A stretch of DNA of 64,000 nucleotides from Aquabacter sp. L1I39. GTDB lineage: Bacteria; Pseudomonadota; Alphaproteobacteria; Rhizobiales; Xanthobacteraceae. The position numbers and the translations under genes were made by a program. The stretch lies in NCBI RefSeq assembly GCF_017742835.1, contig NZ_CP072392.1:1906385-1970384 (forward strand), read 5' to 3'. Under the pieces are notes generated by a model. That model saw nothing but the letters and a program-made list of their open reading frames with translations. It ran no database searches and was not told the DNA's origin. Position 1 is the first letter of the stretch, and every line of letters begins with the position of its first letter. This document shows, piece by piece, positions 43,540 to 52,400 of the stretch.

Positions 43540-44484
43540 ATGGCATCGACCATCCTGCTTGCGGACATTGGCGGAACCACCACGCGCGTGGCCCGCGCCG
43601 GACCGGACGGGCGCCCGTTCGACATCCGGGTGGAGGCCAATGACGGTTATGGCAGCCTGGAAGAGCTCCTGGGCACCTATCTGGCGACGTTCGGCGCCCA
43701 TAAGCCCCGGGCGGGCGTGTTGGCCATTGCCGGTCCCGTGTCGGGCGACGACATCCAGATGACCAACCGCTCCTGGAGCTTCTCTCGCCCCGCCTTGGCG
43801 CGGGCACTGGGGCTCGAGGCGCTCACCGTGCTCAACGACTTCGCTGCGCTCGCGCAAGGCGTGCCCACGCTGGGGCGGGCCGATCTCATCCAGGTGGGCA
43901 CGGGACATGGGGTCAAGGGGTCGCCCATCCTGGTCTGCGGACCCGGCACCGGGCTTGGCACGGCCGTGCTCGTGCCCCGATCGGATGACGGGTTCGACGT
44001 GCTGCCGGGTGAGGGCGGCCATGTGCGCCTCGGGGCGGTCACTTCCGACGAGGCGCGCGTGGTGGCGCACCTGGTGCGCGATCTGGGTCCCGTGAGCGTG
44101 GAGCATGTGCTCTCCGGCCCCGGGCTGGTGCGCCTCCATCGGATCCTGTCGGGGGAGACGCTCACCTCCCACGCCATCATCCAGTCGGCGCTTTCGGGCC
44201 AGCGCGAGGAGCGCGACACCTGCCACGTCTTCCTGCGCCTGCTGGGCCGCATCGTGGGCGATTTCTGCCTGCTGGTTCAGGCGCGGGGCGGTGTCTATAT
44301 CGCCGGCGGGGTGGGCGCCGCGCTGGCGCCCCTCTTCCCTGGCTCGCCCTTCCGCACCGCCTTCGAGGAGCATCCGCCCTATCACGACATCCTGGCCCAG
44401 GTGCCGGTGCATGTGGTGGTGCATCCCACCCCCGGCCTGTCGGGGGCGGGCGAAGTGGGCCGCCGGCTGCTGGCGACGCTCTGA
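43540..44484 (+). CDS. glk: glucokinase
   Basis: 314 residues from ATG 43540; ATG 43495 is an in-frame alternative. It phosphorylates glucose to glucose-6-phosphate with ATP. The phosphate-1 motif is LLADIGGTTTRVA and the catalytic Asp is in LNDFAALAQG. CGPGTGLGTA and LPGEGGHVRLGA are the phosphate-2 and sugar-binding motifs of the E. coli Glk type rather than the ROK type. VYIAGGVGAAL is the adenosine motif. It is not obviously linked to either neighbour; the LysR gene downstream is convergent. Confidence 0.92.
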   Translation: MASTILLADIGGTTTRVARAGPDGRPFDIRVEANDGYGSLEELLGTYLATFGAHKPRAGVLAIAGPVSGDDIQMTNRSWSFSRPALARALGLEALTVLNDFAALAQGVPTLGRADLIQVGTGHGVKGSPILVCGPGTGLGTAVLVPRSDDGFDVLPGEGGHVRLGAVTSDEARVVAHLVRDLGPVSVEHVLSGPGLVRLHRILSGETLTSHAIIQSALSGQREERDTCHVFLRLLGRIVGDFCLLVQARGGVYIAGGVGAALAPLFPGSPFRTAFEEHPPYHDILAQVPVHVVVHPTPGLSGAGEVGRRLLATL

Positions 44485-44502
44485 CGTCTTGAACAGGCCC
44501 GG

Positions 44503-45426
44503 TCAGGCTGTCCCCGCGGTGTCGCGGGCCATCAGGTCCGAGCAGAATTTCGCCAGCGCGTCGGCAAGGTCGCGCGCCGCGCCGCCGGCCCCGTCCGCCA
44601 GCGCCAACACCAATTCGGTCGGGGGCACGGGCGGCAGGCCCTGGCGGGTATCGAGCACCCGGTGCTCGGGCGTCACCGCCCGCTGCTCCAGGAGGGCGAT
44701 GCCAAGGCCGCAGGACAAGGCCGCCTGGAGGCCGAGAATGTTCGGGCTTTCATAGGCGATGCGCCACGCCATCCCCGCCTGTTCCAGGCTGTGCACGGCG
44801 CGGTTGCGATAGATGCAGCCTTGCGGAAAGGCCACCAGCGGCACCGGGTCGCCCTCCGGCACCGGCTGGTTGGCGCCGGCGATCCAGACCGGCCGTTCCG
44901 GCCAGGCGGCATGCACCCCGCCAAGCCCCGGCTCGCGCTTGAACAGCGCCACATCCAGCTCGCCCCGAGCCAGGTCCGCCGACAGATCACAGGACAGGCC
45001 GCAGCGCACATGAAGCCGCACCCCCGGCCGGGTGGCGGCGAAGGCGGCCACCGCCTGGGTGAGCGGGATCAGGGCGAAGTCGTCGGGGATGCCCAGGCGC
45101 ACCATGGCGGGGGTGGTATCGCCCGCCAGCGCGGCCTTGGCCTCGGCGCTCAAGGCGAGGATGCGCCGGGCATAGCCGAGCAGCCGCTCCCCTTCCTCGG
45201 TGAGCGCGACCTTGCGGCCGTCGCGGTTGAGCAGTGTGCAGCCGGCGGAGGCCTCCAGCCGGCGGATCTGCTGGCTGACCGTGGATTGAGAGCGATGCAC
45301 GCGCTCACCGGCGCGGGTGAAGCCCCCGGCATCCACCACGCTCACAAAGGCGCGCAACAGGTCGAGATCCAGCATCTGCGCGGCGTCCAAGCTATTGGGG
45401 TGCGGGTGCGACCCCGATCCATTCAT
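44503..45426 (-). CDS. LysR-family transcriptional regulator, divergent from an EamA exporter
   Basis: 307 residues from ATG 45426; starts at 45444 or 45375 (MLDLDLLRAF, the usual LysR opening) are possible. The helix-turn-helix spans about LLRAFVSVVDAGGFTRAGERV to STVSQQIRRLEA. The effector domain includes RLGIPDDFALIPLTQAVAAFAATRPG and SCDLSADLARGELDVALFKRE, typical of the LrhA-like branch. It is divergently transcribed from an EamA-type transporter gene with about 80 bp between them, so it probably controls that exporter in response to its substrate. Confidence 0.88.
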   Translation of the reverse strand: MNGSGSHPHPNSLDAAQMLDLDLLRAFVSVVDAGGFTRAGERVHRSQSTVSQQIRRLEASAGCTLLNRDGRKVALTEEGERLLGYARRILALSAEAKAALAGDTTPAMVRLGIPDDFALIPLTQAVAAFAATRPGVRLHVRCGLSCDLSADLARGELDVALFKREPGLGGVHAAWPERPVWIAGANQPVPEGDPVPLVAFPQGCIYRNRAVHSLEQAGMAWRIAYESPNILGLQAALSCGLGIALLEQRAVTPEHRVLDTRQGLPPVPPTELVLALADGAGGAARDLADALAKFCSDLMARDTAGTA

Positions 45427-45452
45427 TTTCCCACTATATCGCATCGAAACAT

Positions 45453-45468
45453 CTCATTTTCAAATGGA
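45453..45468. promoter_or_regulatory. inverted repeat, candidate LysR operator
   Basis: CATTT-TC-AAATG (45455-45466) lies between the LysR and exporter genes, 27 bp after the LysR start on the other strand. Position and palindromy suit a LysR site; no consensus is known to me. Confidence 0.3.
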
Positions 45469-45505
45469 AGGCAAATGTGGTTCTGAAAGGGAAAGGAAAC
45501 GCTCC

Positions 45506-46447
45506 ATGACGTCGTCGCCCGCCAGCGCCTCTTCGCCCACCGACCCCTCAGCCGCCCCCGCCGGTCTGGCCGTTGCCGCCCCGGAACGCCGCTTCGACTG
45601 GACGCTGGCGCTGCTGGTGGTGTTCTGCCTGCTCTGGAGCTCGGCCTTCGCCGTGTCCAAGGTCGCGGTGGCCGAGGCGCCCCCGCTCCTGCTCCTGGCG
45701 ACGCGCTTCCTGGCGGCGGGGGTGGCGATGCTGGTGCCGTGCGCTCTGTTCGGCGGGCTGGTGCGGCTGCCGCTGCGCGACTTCCTGGCCCTGTGCCTCG
45801 CCGGGGTGCTCAACAATGCCCTTTATCTCGGGCTCGCTTATTGCGCGGTGGTGACCATCTCGTCGGGCTTCGTGGCGGTCATCATCAGCGCCAATCCGCT
45901 CATCACGGCGCTGCTTGCCGGTCCGGTGTTGGGCGAGCGGCTCAAACCCATGAAGGTGGTGGGCCTGCTGCTGGGCCTTGCCGGCGTGGTCATCGTCCTG
46001 CGCTCCCGCCTTGCGGGCGGGCATGAGGATCTGTTCGGCACGCTGCTGGCGCTGGGCGGTCTCCTCGCCTTGTCCTGCGGCACGGTGCTGTTCAAGCGCC
46101 TGCGCACACCCGCCAGCCTGTTCATGGCGAGCGGCGTGCAATCCCTGGCCGCGGGCCTCAGCCTGATGCCGGTGGCCCTGATGATGGAGCCTGTGCACGC
46201 GATCGAGATCACCCCCACGCTTGCGGCCTGCTTTGCCTATCTGACGCTCGGCGTTTCGGTGGGCGGCTATAGCCTGTGGTACGCCATCCTCTCCCGCAGC
46301 ACCGCCACCAAGGCCAGCGCGCTGCACTTCCTGATGCCGCCCTTGGGCCTTGCCTTCGGCTGGCTGCTCCTGGGCGAGGCGGTGCCGCCGCTGGATTTCC
46401 TCGGCATCATCCCCATCGCCCTGGGCATCCGCCTCGTTACCCGCTGA
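45506..46447 (+). CDS. DMT-superfamily EamA transporter
   Basis: 313 residues from ATG 45506, with GAAAGGA upstream. After about 30 Ala/Ser/Pro-rich residues there are ten hydrophobic segments arranged as two EamA repeats. The first begins ALLVVFCLLWSSAFAVSKVA and the second follows near residue 178 (LFGTLLALGGLLALSCGTVL). The end of the second repeat, HFLMPPLGLAFGWLLLGEAV, is typical. Such proteins export amino acids or related metabolites; the substrate is not evident. The last 11 bp overlap the convergent pseudouridine synthase gene. Confidence 0.88.
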   Translation: MTSSPASASSPTDPSAAPAGLAVAAPERRFDWTLALLVVFCLLWSSAFAVSKVAVAEAPPLLLLATRFLAAGVAMLVPCALFGGLVRLPLRDFLALCLAGVLNNALYLGLAYCAVVTISSGFVAVIISANPLITALLAGPVLGERLKPMKVVGLLLGLAGVVIVLRSRLAGGHEDLFGTLLALGGLLALSCGTVLFKRLRTPASLFMASGVQSLAAGLSLMPVALMMEPVHAIEITPTLAACFAYLTLGVSVGGYSLWYAILSRSTATKASALHFLMPPLGLAFGWLLLGEAVPPLDFLGIIPIALGIRLVTR

Positions 46448-47231
46448 CGGGCGGGCCTTCCGAAAAGGCAGCGTCGGCGGCGGCTTCCAGGGCAGCCACG
46501 TCGCCGCCAAGGGCCGCCACCGTCGCCCGCATATGGCCGGGGAAGGGGGCCGAGACTGAGACGGGCGGCCCGCTCTTGGCCAGCGGGATCACCACCCGCC
46601 GGGAATGCAGATGGAGCATGGGGCCGCCCGGCAGGCGGGAGGCGCCGCCATAGATGGCGTCCCCCAATATGGGATAGCCCAGATGCGCCAGATGGGCGCG
46701 CAATTGGTGGGTGCGCCCCGTGATCGGCGAGAGCGCCATCACGCCCATCCCCTCGCTCCGATAAAGAACCTGCCAGTCGGTGATCGCCTCCAGCGCGCCC
46801 GGCGTGCCCTTGGGCACCGCCTGCATCCACCAGCCCCGATGGGGCGAACGCTTGGCGAGCGGCTGGTCGATCCGCCCGCGCGCCTCCGCTGGCGCGCCAC
46901 GGGTCACGGCCACATAGGTCTTGTCCACCTTGCCTTCGGCAAACAGCCGGTTGAGCAAGGCCAGCGCCTTGGGGTGGCGGCCCAGCACCAGGCAGCCGGA
47001 CGTGTCCTTGTCCAGGCGATGGGCCAGCTCTGGCCGCTTGGGCAGGCCGAAGCGCAGGTCGTCCAGATGGTCGTGCAGGGTCTCCCCGCCCTTGGGTCCG
47101 GGGTGGACCGGCAGGCCGGCGGGCTTGTCGAGGACCAGCATCATCCCGTCGCGATGGATAAGCCGGTCGGCGAGCGCCTCAGAGGAGGCCGAGGGTGCGG
47201 AAGGCGTCATGGTGGTGGCGGGCGGAGGCAT
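46437..47231 (-). CDS. RluA-family RNA pseudouridine synthase
   Basis: 264 residues. [15 protein letters not shown] opens the domain and the catalytic motif is HRLDKDTSG with Asp74. Then come KTYVAVTRG, the [19 protein letters not shown] motif and LHLHSRRV. The first 52 bp overlap the end of the macrodomain gene; ATG 47210 would shorten the overlap. It isomerises uridine in rRNA or tRNA. Without the N-terminal S4 domain it belongs to the short TruC/RluA-like group, so the exact target site cannot be named. Confidence 0.9.
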   Translation of the reverse strand: MPPPATTMTPSAPSASSEALADRLIHRDGMMLVLDKPAGLPVHPGPKGGETLHDHLDDLRFGLPKRPELAHRLDKDTSGCLVLGRHPKALALLNRLFAEGKVDKTYVAVTRGAPAEARGRIDQPLAKRSPHRGWWMQAVPKGTPGALEAITDWQVLYRSEGMGVMALSPITGRTHQLRAHLAHLGYPILGDAIYGGASRLPGGPMLHLHSRRVVIPLAKSGPPVSVSAPFPGHMRATVAALGGDVAALEAAADAAFSEGPPVSG

Positions 47232-47727
47232 CCGAAAAACAGCAGAAGATCACATGCGCCACGCTGGCGGCGCCGTCCAGCGCCGCGCGCACGGCATCGA
47301 CCGCGATGGGCGCCGCCCGCTCCGCCGGGAAGCCATAGACGCCCGTGGAGATGGCGGGAAAGGCCAGCGCGTTGAGGCCAGCGCACGCCGCCAGCGCCAC
47401 CGACCTTTCATAGCAGGAGGCGAGGAGCCGATCCTCCCCCCAGCCGCCACCGCGCCAGACCGGGCCTACCGTATGAATCACATGGCGGGCGGGCAGGTCA
47501 TAGCCGGCGGTCATTTTTGCGTCGCCCGTCTCGCAGCCGCCCAGCGTCCGGCACTCCGCCAGCAGGCCGGGGCCCGCCGCGCGGTGAATGGCCCCGTCCA
47601 CGCCGCCACCGCCCAGCAGTGAGCCATTGGCGGCATTGACGATGGCATCCACGGACAAGGTGGTGATGTCACCGACGACGATGTCCAGGCGAGCCGTGCC
47701 GATGGTGGCGCGATGCAATGAAGCCAA
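47179..47727 (-). CDS. macrodomain protein (ADP-ribose-binding / O-acetyl-ADP-ribose deacetylase type)
   Basis: 182 residues from TTG 47727, selected because GGAAGGA lies eight bases upstream and the domain starts within 20 residues. [38 protein letters not shown] (about 15-52) is the YmdB-type macrodomain signature: the Asp and Asn residues and the glycine loop that hold ADP-ribose are all present. A later segment, [12 protein letters not shown], is the second ligand loop. Expected activity is removal of acetyl or ADP-ribosyl groups. It overlaps the pseudouridine synthase gene downstream by 53 bp. Confidence 0.9.
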   Translation of the reverse strand: MASLHRATIGTARLDIVVGDITTLSVDAIVNAANGSLLGGGGVDGAIHRAAGPGLLAECRTLGGCETGDAKMTAGYDLPARHVIHTVGPVWRGGGWGEDRLLASCYERSVALAACAGLNALAFPAISTGVYGFPAERAAPIAVDAVRAALDGAASVAHVIFCCFSDASARHHHDAFRTLGLL

Positions 47728-47799
47728 GGCGTTTTCCTTCCGGTGCGCTCGCCGAACCGTGATCCCGGCGGGAGCGACGAGCGGCGCCATGCCACCTAT

Positions 47800-48591
47800 A
47801 TGAAGCGCGATGCGCTGTGTCATTGTTCCTGCCACCCCTTGTCCCGCGTGCTGAAGCTCCTCCTTCTCGGCTTTGGCGGGCTGTACCTGCTGCCTCTCGC
47901 CATCGGCGCCGGCCTTTGGCTGGCGGGCGATGCGCCGCGCGATTTCCGGTCGGCGGATCGCTCCAGCGCCGGCCTCCTGCCCCCTGCCGAGGCCCATGAG
48001 CCGGCTGTGGTCCGCGTGTTTGCCGCCCGGACCGTGCGCTGGCGCGGCATCTTCGCCGTCCATTCCTGGATCGTGCTGAAAGAACAGGGCGCCGCCCGCT
48101 ACGAGCGCTATGACTACACCGCATGGGGCGAGCCCATTCGCGTCAACGGCTTCGTCGCCGACGGGCGCTGGTTCGGGCAGGAGCCGGACCTTATCTTCGC
48201 CGCCGATGGCGCGGAGGCCGCGCGCCTCATCCCCGCGCTGCGTCGCGCCATCGCTGAATACGGCCCCCGGCGCCTGGGCGATTATTCCGCCTGGCCGGGA
48301 CCCAATTCCAACACCTTCGTGGCGGCCGTCCTGGCTGCGGTGCCCGGCACCGACGCGGTGCTGCCGCCCACCGCCATCGGCAAGGACTTTCCGGTGGATG
48401 GACGCTGGCTTGCGCGCACCCCCTCCGGCACGGGCGTCCGCGTCAGCCTCGGCGGCTATGGTGGGATCACGCTGGGGTGGGTGGAAGGCGTGGAATTGAA
48501 TATTCTCGGCGCGGTGGCGGGCCTCGACCTGCGCCGCCCCGCCATCAAGCTCCCGGCCTTGGGACGTCTGGGCATGGCCTCGGCGGACTGA
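47800..48591 (+). CDS. DUF3750 domain-containing membrane-anchored protein
   Basis: 263 residues from ATG 47800. The N-terminus has several Cys/His residues and then one membrane segment (about 17-42), so the rest is probably periplasmic. The domain is recognised by [22 protein letters not shown], then [32 protein letters not shown] with the conserved GPNSNT, and [10 protein letters not shown]. Function is unknown. The His in AVHSW and the Asn/Ser in GPNSNT could form an active site, but that is speculation. It is divergent from the macrodomain gene. Confidence 0.82.
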   Translation: MKRDALCHCSCHPLSRVLKLLLLGFGGLYLLPLAIGAGLWLAGDAPRDFRSADRSSAGLLPPAEAHEPAVVRVFAARTVRWRGIFAVHSWIVLKEQGAARYERYDYTAWGEPIRVNGFVADGRWFGQEPDLIFAADGAEAARLIPALRRAIAEYGPRRLGDYSAWPGPNSNTFVAAVLAAVPGTDAVLPPTAIGKDFPVDGRWLARTPSGTGVRVSLGGYGGITLGWVEGVELNILGAVAGLDLRRPAIKLPALGRLGMASAD

Positions 48592-48675
48592 TGGCCGGTC
48601 CTTTGCCGTCGTCACAGCCCTGTCGCCTTGGGCGTGGCAGGGAGCAGGCGTGACGCCACGCCCGGAGAGCCGCTT

Positions 48676-49200
48676 ATGGCCCATACGCGAAAGACCGAAC
48701 GCCGCCTGCTGACCGACACGGAGATGGAATTCGTGGAGCAGGCCCGCCATCCCGCTCTGGCGGGCATGACCCATGCGGATCTCGTGGCGCTCGTCCACCA
48801 TCTGCGCGAGCGGCGGGACCGGGCCCAGACCATTGCCAACAACCAGCGGCGCAGCCTGCGCGGCAAGGGCGGTCGGGGCGAGGTGACCTATGACAAGGCG
48901 GAGTCTGGCAATCGCCAGAAGGCCGCCGTGCTCACCGACGCGCTCACCCGAGCGCGCCGGGAGCTGAAGCGCCGCGAGGACTTCGCCGCCCATCTGGAAC
49001 TGGTGGCCAATGCCCGCCGCGCGCTGGAGATGAAGCGCTCTGCCGACGCGCCCCATCATCCCGATGCCGGCGAACACGCCAATCTCGGCATGCGGCCCAA
49101 GCAGAAAAGCCGGCTGGAGCGCATCGGCAGCCGTTCGGGGGAAGCCGGCCGCGTCACCAAGTTCGTGGCGGTGGCGCAGGCCAGGAAAGACTCGCGCTGA
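48676..49200 (+). CDS. conserved hypothetical basic protein
   Basis: 174 residues from ATG 48676, with GGAGAG upstream. I do not recognise a named family. The protein is highly charged and mostly helical with no signal or membrane segment. Notable stretches are [40 protein letters not shown] and [20 protein letters not shown], which read as amphipathic helices that could pair or bind nucleic acid. It lies 84 bp after the DUF3750 gene and converges on the patatin gene. Similar small basic proteins occur in other alphaproteobacteria as far as I recall. Confidence 0.65.
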   Translation: MAHTRKTERRLLTDTEMEFVEQARHPALAGMTHADLVALVHHLRERRDRAQTIANNQRRSLRGKGGRGEVTYDKAESGNRQKAAVLTDALTRARRELKRREDFAAHLELVANARRALEMKRSADAPHHPDAGEHANLGMRPKQKSRLERIGSRSGEAGRVTKFVAVAQARKDSR

Positions 49201-49224
49201 CCATTGCTTGCGGCTGGGAGAGGC

Positions 49225-50277
49225 CTAATCCGCCAGCTCCAGCCGCAGGTCCAAAGTGGAGCGCTTGCCGATATCGTCATAATGGGCGGCGAGGAAATCC
49301 TCCGCCGCCTGCCGGCCCACATCCCGCAAATGCTGGAGGAAGGCCCATTCGGCATTCATCTTCGAGGTCACGTCCAGATTGACCAATTGGTCCGCGCCGC
49401 CGATGCGATGCAGGCGCACCCGCCGGAAACCCGATCCGCCCAGCGTCCAGCGGGTCAGCAGGCCCTGCTCGATGAGTTGCGTCACCTGGTCGATGGCGCG
49501 CAGCTGGGACAGCAGCGAGGCGTTGAAGGTGATCTCGTTGATGCGGTTCTGGATTTCCGCCGAGGTGCGCGGCGTCTCCTCGCGCAGGATCGGATTGATC
49601 TGCACCAGCAGGATGTCGTCCGCCTCCACCTTCTCATAGAGCGGGAAGAGGGGCGGATTGCCCATATAGCCGCCGTCCCAGTAGGGCACGCCGTCAATCT
49701 CCACCGCCTGGAAGATGAAGGGCAGGCAGGCGGAGGCCATCACCGCATCGGCGGTCATGTCCTCGTGGCCAAAGATGCGGGCGCGGCCCGTATGCACATT
49801 GGTGGCGGAGATGAAGACCTTCACGCTGGAGGCGCGAATGGCCTCGAAATCCACGTGAACGTTGAGGATCTCGCGCAGCGGATTGATGTTGAGCGGGTTG
49901 AAGTCGTAGGGCGACAGAAACCGGCTCGCCACCTCGAAGGCGAGATAAGCGGGGTTGCGGGCGAGCGACCAATTGCCCAGCAGCCGGTCGAACGCGGTGC
50001 GCTGCAGCGGCGAGAGCCGCCCGTCGCGTGACACGTCCCGCCAGAACAGGGTGAGCGCCGCCCGCGCCTCGTCCGGTCCGCCCTTGGCGAGGCCTGAGGC
50101 CATGACAACGGCATTCATGGCCCCGGCGCTGGTGCCGGAAATGCCGGAGATGGAGATGCCCTCCTCCTGGAGGAGGCGATCCACCACCCCCCAGGTGAAG
50201 GCGCCATGGGCGCCCCCGCCCTGGAGGGCGAGGGAAATCGCCTTCCGGGGGGAGCGCTTCGTGCCGGAGGCACTCAC
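49225..50277 (-). CDS. patatin-like phospholipase
   Basis: 350 residues from GTG 50277; the frame stays open to 50364, which would overlap the upstream gene's end. The patatin domain has SLALQGGGAHGAFTWGV (oxyanion Gly-rich loop), GISGTSAGAMNA with the nucleophile Ser in GxSxG, and the catalytic Asp in YWDGGYMGNPP. It hydrolyses acyl esters of lipids. It follows the 3-hydroxybutyrate dehydrogenase gene directly on the same strand, a pairing seen in other alphaproteobacteria. That suggests a link to polyhydroxybutyrate granules or storage-lipid turnover, though it lacks depolymerase-specific features I could point to. Confidence 0.88.
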   Translation of the reverse strand: MSASGTKRSPRKAISLALQGGGAHGAFTWGVVDRLLQEEGISISGISGTSAGAMNAVVMASGLAKGGPDEARAALTLFWRDVSRDGRLSPLQRTAFDRLLGNWSLARNPAYLAFEVASRFLSPYDFNPLNINPLREILNVHVDFEAIRASSVKVFISATNVHTGRARIFGHEDMTADAVMASACLPFIFQAVEIDGVPYWDGGYMGNPPLFPLYEKVEADDILLVQINPILREETPRTSAEIQNRINEITFNASLLSQLRAIDQVTQLIEQGLLTRWTLGGSGFRRVRLHRIGGADQLVNLDVTSKMNAEWAFLQHLRDVGRQAAEDFLAAHYDDIGKRSTLDLRLELAD

Positions 50278-50305
50278 GGCTTCGGCCTTTCCGGCCGTCG
50301 GATCC

Positions 50306-51091
50306 TCACTCAGCGACCCAGCCGCCGTCGATCTGCTGCATGGAACCGGTGATGGAACGGGCATTATCCGAGGCCAGGAACACCGCCAGCGCCGCCACTT
50401 CTTCCACCGTGATGAATTCCTTGGTGGGCTGGGCGGCCAGGATCACGTCCCGCTTCACCTGCTCCTCGGAAATGCCGCGGGCCTTGGCGGTATCGGGGAT
50501 CTGCTTCTCCACCAGGGGCGTCCAGACATAGCCGGGGCAGATGGCGTTGCAGGTGATGCCGAAGGTGGCGGTCTCAAGGGCGATGGTCTTGGTCAGGCCG
50601 GCAATGCCGTGCTTGGCCGAGACATAGGCGGACTTGAAGGGCGAGGCCACCAGCGCATGGGCGGAGGCGGTGTTGATGATACGGCCCCACTTCTTGGCCT
50701 TCATGCCGGGAATGGCGGCGCGGCTGGCGAAGAAGGCGGCGGACAGGTTGATGGCGATGATCTTGTTCCAGGTGTCGATCGGGAATTCCTCGACCGGAGC
50801 CACATGCTGGATGCCGGCATTGTTCACCAGGATGTCGCAGGCGCCGAGCTCGGTCTCGGCGAGCTTCACCATGCCGGCGATTTCCTCGGGGTCGAGCATG
50901 TTGGCGTCGGAATACAGCGCCTTGACACCGAAATCGGCCTCGATCTTGGAGCGCTCCGTCTCGATGGCGGCGGCATCGCCCAGGCCGTTGATGACGACGT
51001 TGGCACCCTCGGCGGCGAAGGCGCGGGCGTAAGCCAGCCCGATTCCGCTGGTGGAACCCGTGACGACGGCGACCTTACCCTTCAAGGACAT
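50306..51091 (-). CDS. bdhA: 3-hydroxybutyrate dehydrogenase
   Basis: 261-residue short-chain dehydrogenase. The NAD-binding motif is VTGSTSGIGLAYARAFA, NNAG is in ILVNNAGIQHVAPVEEF, and the active-site Ser/Tyr/Lys lie in INTASAHALVASPFKSAYVSAKHG. Residues typical of the D-3-hydroxybutyrate enzymes, such as IQHVAPVEEFP and CPGYVWTPLVEKQIPD, make the assignment specific. It oxidises (R)-3-hydroxybutyrate to acetoacetate with NAD, the step after depolymerisation of polyhydroxybutyrate. It is the first gene of a pair with the patatin gene. Confidence 0.94.
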   Translation of the reverse strand: MSLKGKVAVVTGSTSGIGLAYARAFAAEGANVVINGLGDAAAIETERSKIEADFGVKALYSDANMLDPEEIAGMVKLAETELGACDILVNNAGIQHVAPVEEFPIDTWNKIIAINLSAAFFASRAAIPGMKAKKWGRIINTASAHALVASPFKSAYVSAKHGIAGLTKTIALETATFGITCNAICPGYVWTPLVEKQIPDTAKARGISEEQVKRDVILAAQPTKEFITVEEVAALAVFLASDNARSITGSMQQIDGGWVAE

Positions 51092-51229
51092 GTCTGATCC
51101 CCATTCAATACAGGACGGGCGGCGTGGGCGCCGCTCGCCCGAGGTTTAGTGCGAAGCTGTGACGCTGGCGTCACGCCTCCGGACGAGCCGACCTTGCGCC
51201 GCAAAATCGGCCCGCGCAACCGGGCCGGA

Positions 51230-51679
51230 TCAAGGTTGCTTGAGGCAGGCCGCCACCACCTCCTTCACCGGGTGGGCGCATTCCACCACTGTGTTACCGC
51301 CATCGTCGGAAAAGACAGCCACGTGCTGGAAGCCGCGCTGCGGGTTCACGCAATAGCCGCCGATGAGCGCCTCTCCGGTTTGGCATCTGGATGTGCAGCC
51401 CGCCGCCGGGCACGGCGCGGCGCGCAGGGTGATGAGGCTCGCAGCCGCGATTCCGGCCGGACCTGCGGGGCCGACCGGGCCTTGCGGACCGGTGGGGCCA
51501 GCCGGGCCTGCGGGTCCCATGGGGCCTGCCGGCCCCGCCACACCGGCCGGGCCTGCGGGGCCCGTGGGGCCGGCCGCGCCGGCCGCGCCCGCATCCCCCT
51601 TCGGCCCGGCGGGCCCCTCGAAACATCCGGCCAGCGGCAAAGCGATGGCTGCAACCAGCAACAACTTGAACATCCGCAT
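51230..51679 (-). CDS. collagen-like repeat lipoprotein
   Basis: 149 residues from ATG 51679. The signal peptide [19 protein letters not shown] ends in a lipobox with Cys19. Eighteen Gly-X-Y triplets follow from residue 22 ([13 protein letters not shown] onward), enough for a short collagen-like triple helix. The C-terminal domain of about 70 residues has six Cys residues, including PCPAAGC and [10 protein letters not shown], and probably folds with disulfides as the exposed head. It is most likely a trimeric stalk anchored in the outer membrane. It is divergent from zur. Binding partner and role are unknown. Confidence 0.82.
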   Translation of the reverse strand: MRMFKLLLVAAIALPLAGCFEGPAGPKGDAGAAGAAGPTGPAGPAGVAGPAGPMGPAGPAGPTGPQGPVGPAGPAGIAAASLITLRAAPCPAAGCTSRCQTGEALIGGYCVNPQRGFQHVAVFSDDGGNTVVECAHPVKEVVAACLKQP

Positions 51680-51803
51680 GAAAGCCCCCTCTCGACCAGT
51701 CCTGCCGGCCCCTATCATCCTGCCTCGCGTGCCCTTGGGGAACAAGCGCGTTCCTGCCGTGCGGAGCATGGCGTGCGGACACGGGAGCGACTACATTACG
51801 GCC

Positions 51804-52298
51804 ATGGCCTCCTCCCAGTCTCATCCGCACGACCATGACCACGATCACGCGGCCTGCGTGTCCGGCGCCGTGGCGCGCTTCGAGGCGCGGTGCGCGGAGA
51901 AGGGGCTGCGGCTCACCCCCCTGCGCCGCCGGGTGATGGAGGCGCTCGCCCAGAGCCATGTCCCGCTCGGCGCCTATGAATTGGTGGAACGGCTCGGCCG
52001 CGAGGGCGAGCGCCCGGCGCCCATGTCGGTCTATCGGGTGCTGGACTTCCTGGTGGCCGAAGGCCTCGCCCACCGCATCGAGAGCCGCAACGCTTTCCTC
52101 GCCTGTGGCCACACCCACGGGGAGACCGACGTGGCGGTGTTCCTCATCTGCGAGCAGTGCGGGGCCGCGCAGGAGGTGGCCTCCCACGCGCTCGGCCGCG
52201 ACCTGTCCTGGGCCGCCCGCGCCGCCGGCTTCGAGCCGCGCCAGCGGGTGCTGGAGGTGGCCGGCCGCTGCGCCGGGTGCCGTGAGAAGGGCGAATGA
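51804..52298 (+). CDS. zur: zinc uptake regulator Zur (Fur family)
   Basis: 164 residues from ATG 51804; ATG 51768 would add 12. A His/Asp-rich N-terminus (SHPHDHDHDHAAC) precedes the winged helix (GLRLTPLRRRVMEALAQSHVPLGAYELVERL, then PMSVYRVLDFLVAEGLAHRIESRNAF). The structural zinc site is formed by CEQC and CAGC pairs, and ACGHTHGETD supplies further ligands. The order of motifs fits Zur better than Fur or Irr. It represses zinc import genes when zinc is ample. No znuABC genes lie in the window, and I did not find a clear palindromic Zur box near it. Confidence 0.85.
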   Translation: MASSQSHPHDHDHDHAACVSGAVARFEARCAEKGLRLTPLRRRVMEALAQSHVPLGAYELVERLGREGERPAPMSVYRVLDFLVAEGLAHRIESRNAFLACGHTHGETDVAVFLICEQCGAAQEVASHALGRDLSWAARAAGFEPRQRVLEVAGRCAGCREKGE

Positions 52299-52400
52299 GG
52301 CGGGCGCGGGCCGCGTGTCACGGAACCTTGAGCCGCATTGCCTATGATTGACGCGGTCGCGCCGCGGGCCTAACCGATGCGGCGAATGAAGAGGCCCATC

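Noticed and set aside
51470..51610. G+C-rich tandem-like DNA taken as a DNA repeat array
   Set aside because: The periodicity of nine bases comes from the coding of Gly-X-Y triplets in the collagen-like lipoprotein, not from a non-coding satellite.
51680..51803. Search for a Zur box between zur and the collagen-like gene
   Set aside because: No A+T-rich palindrome of the kind expected for Zur was found.
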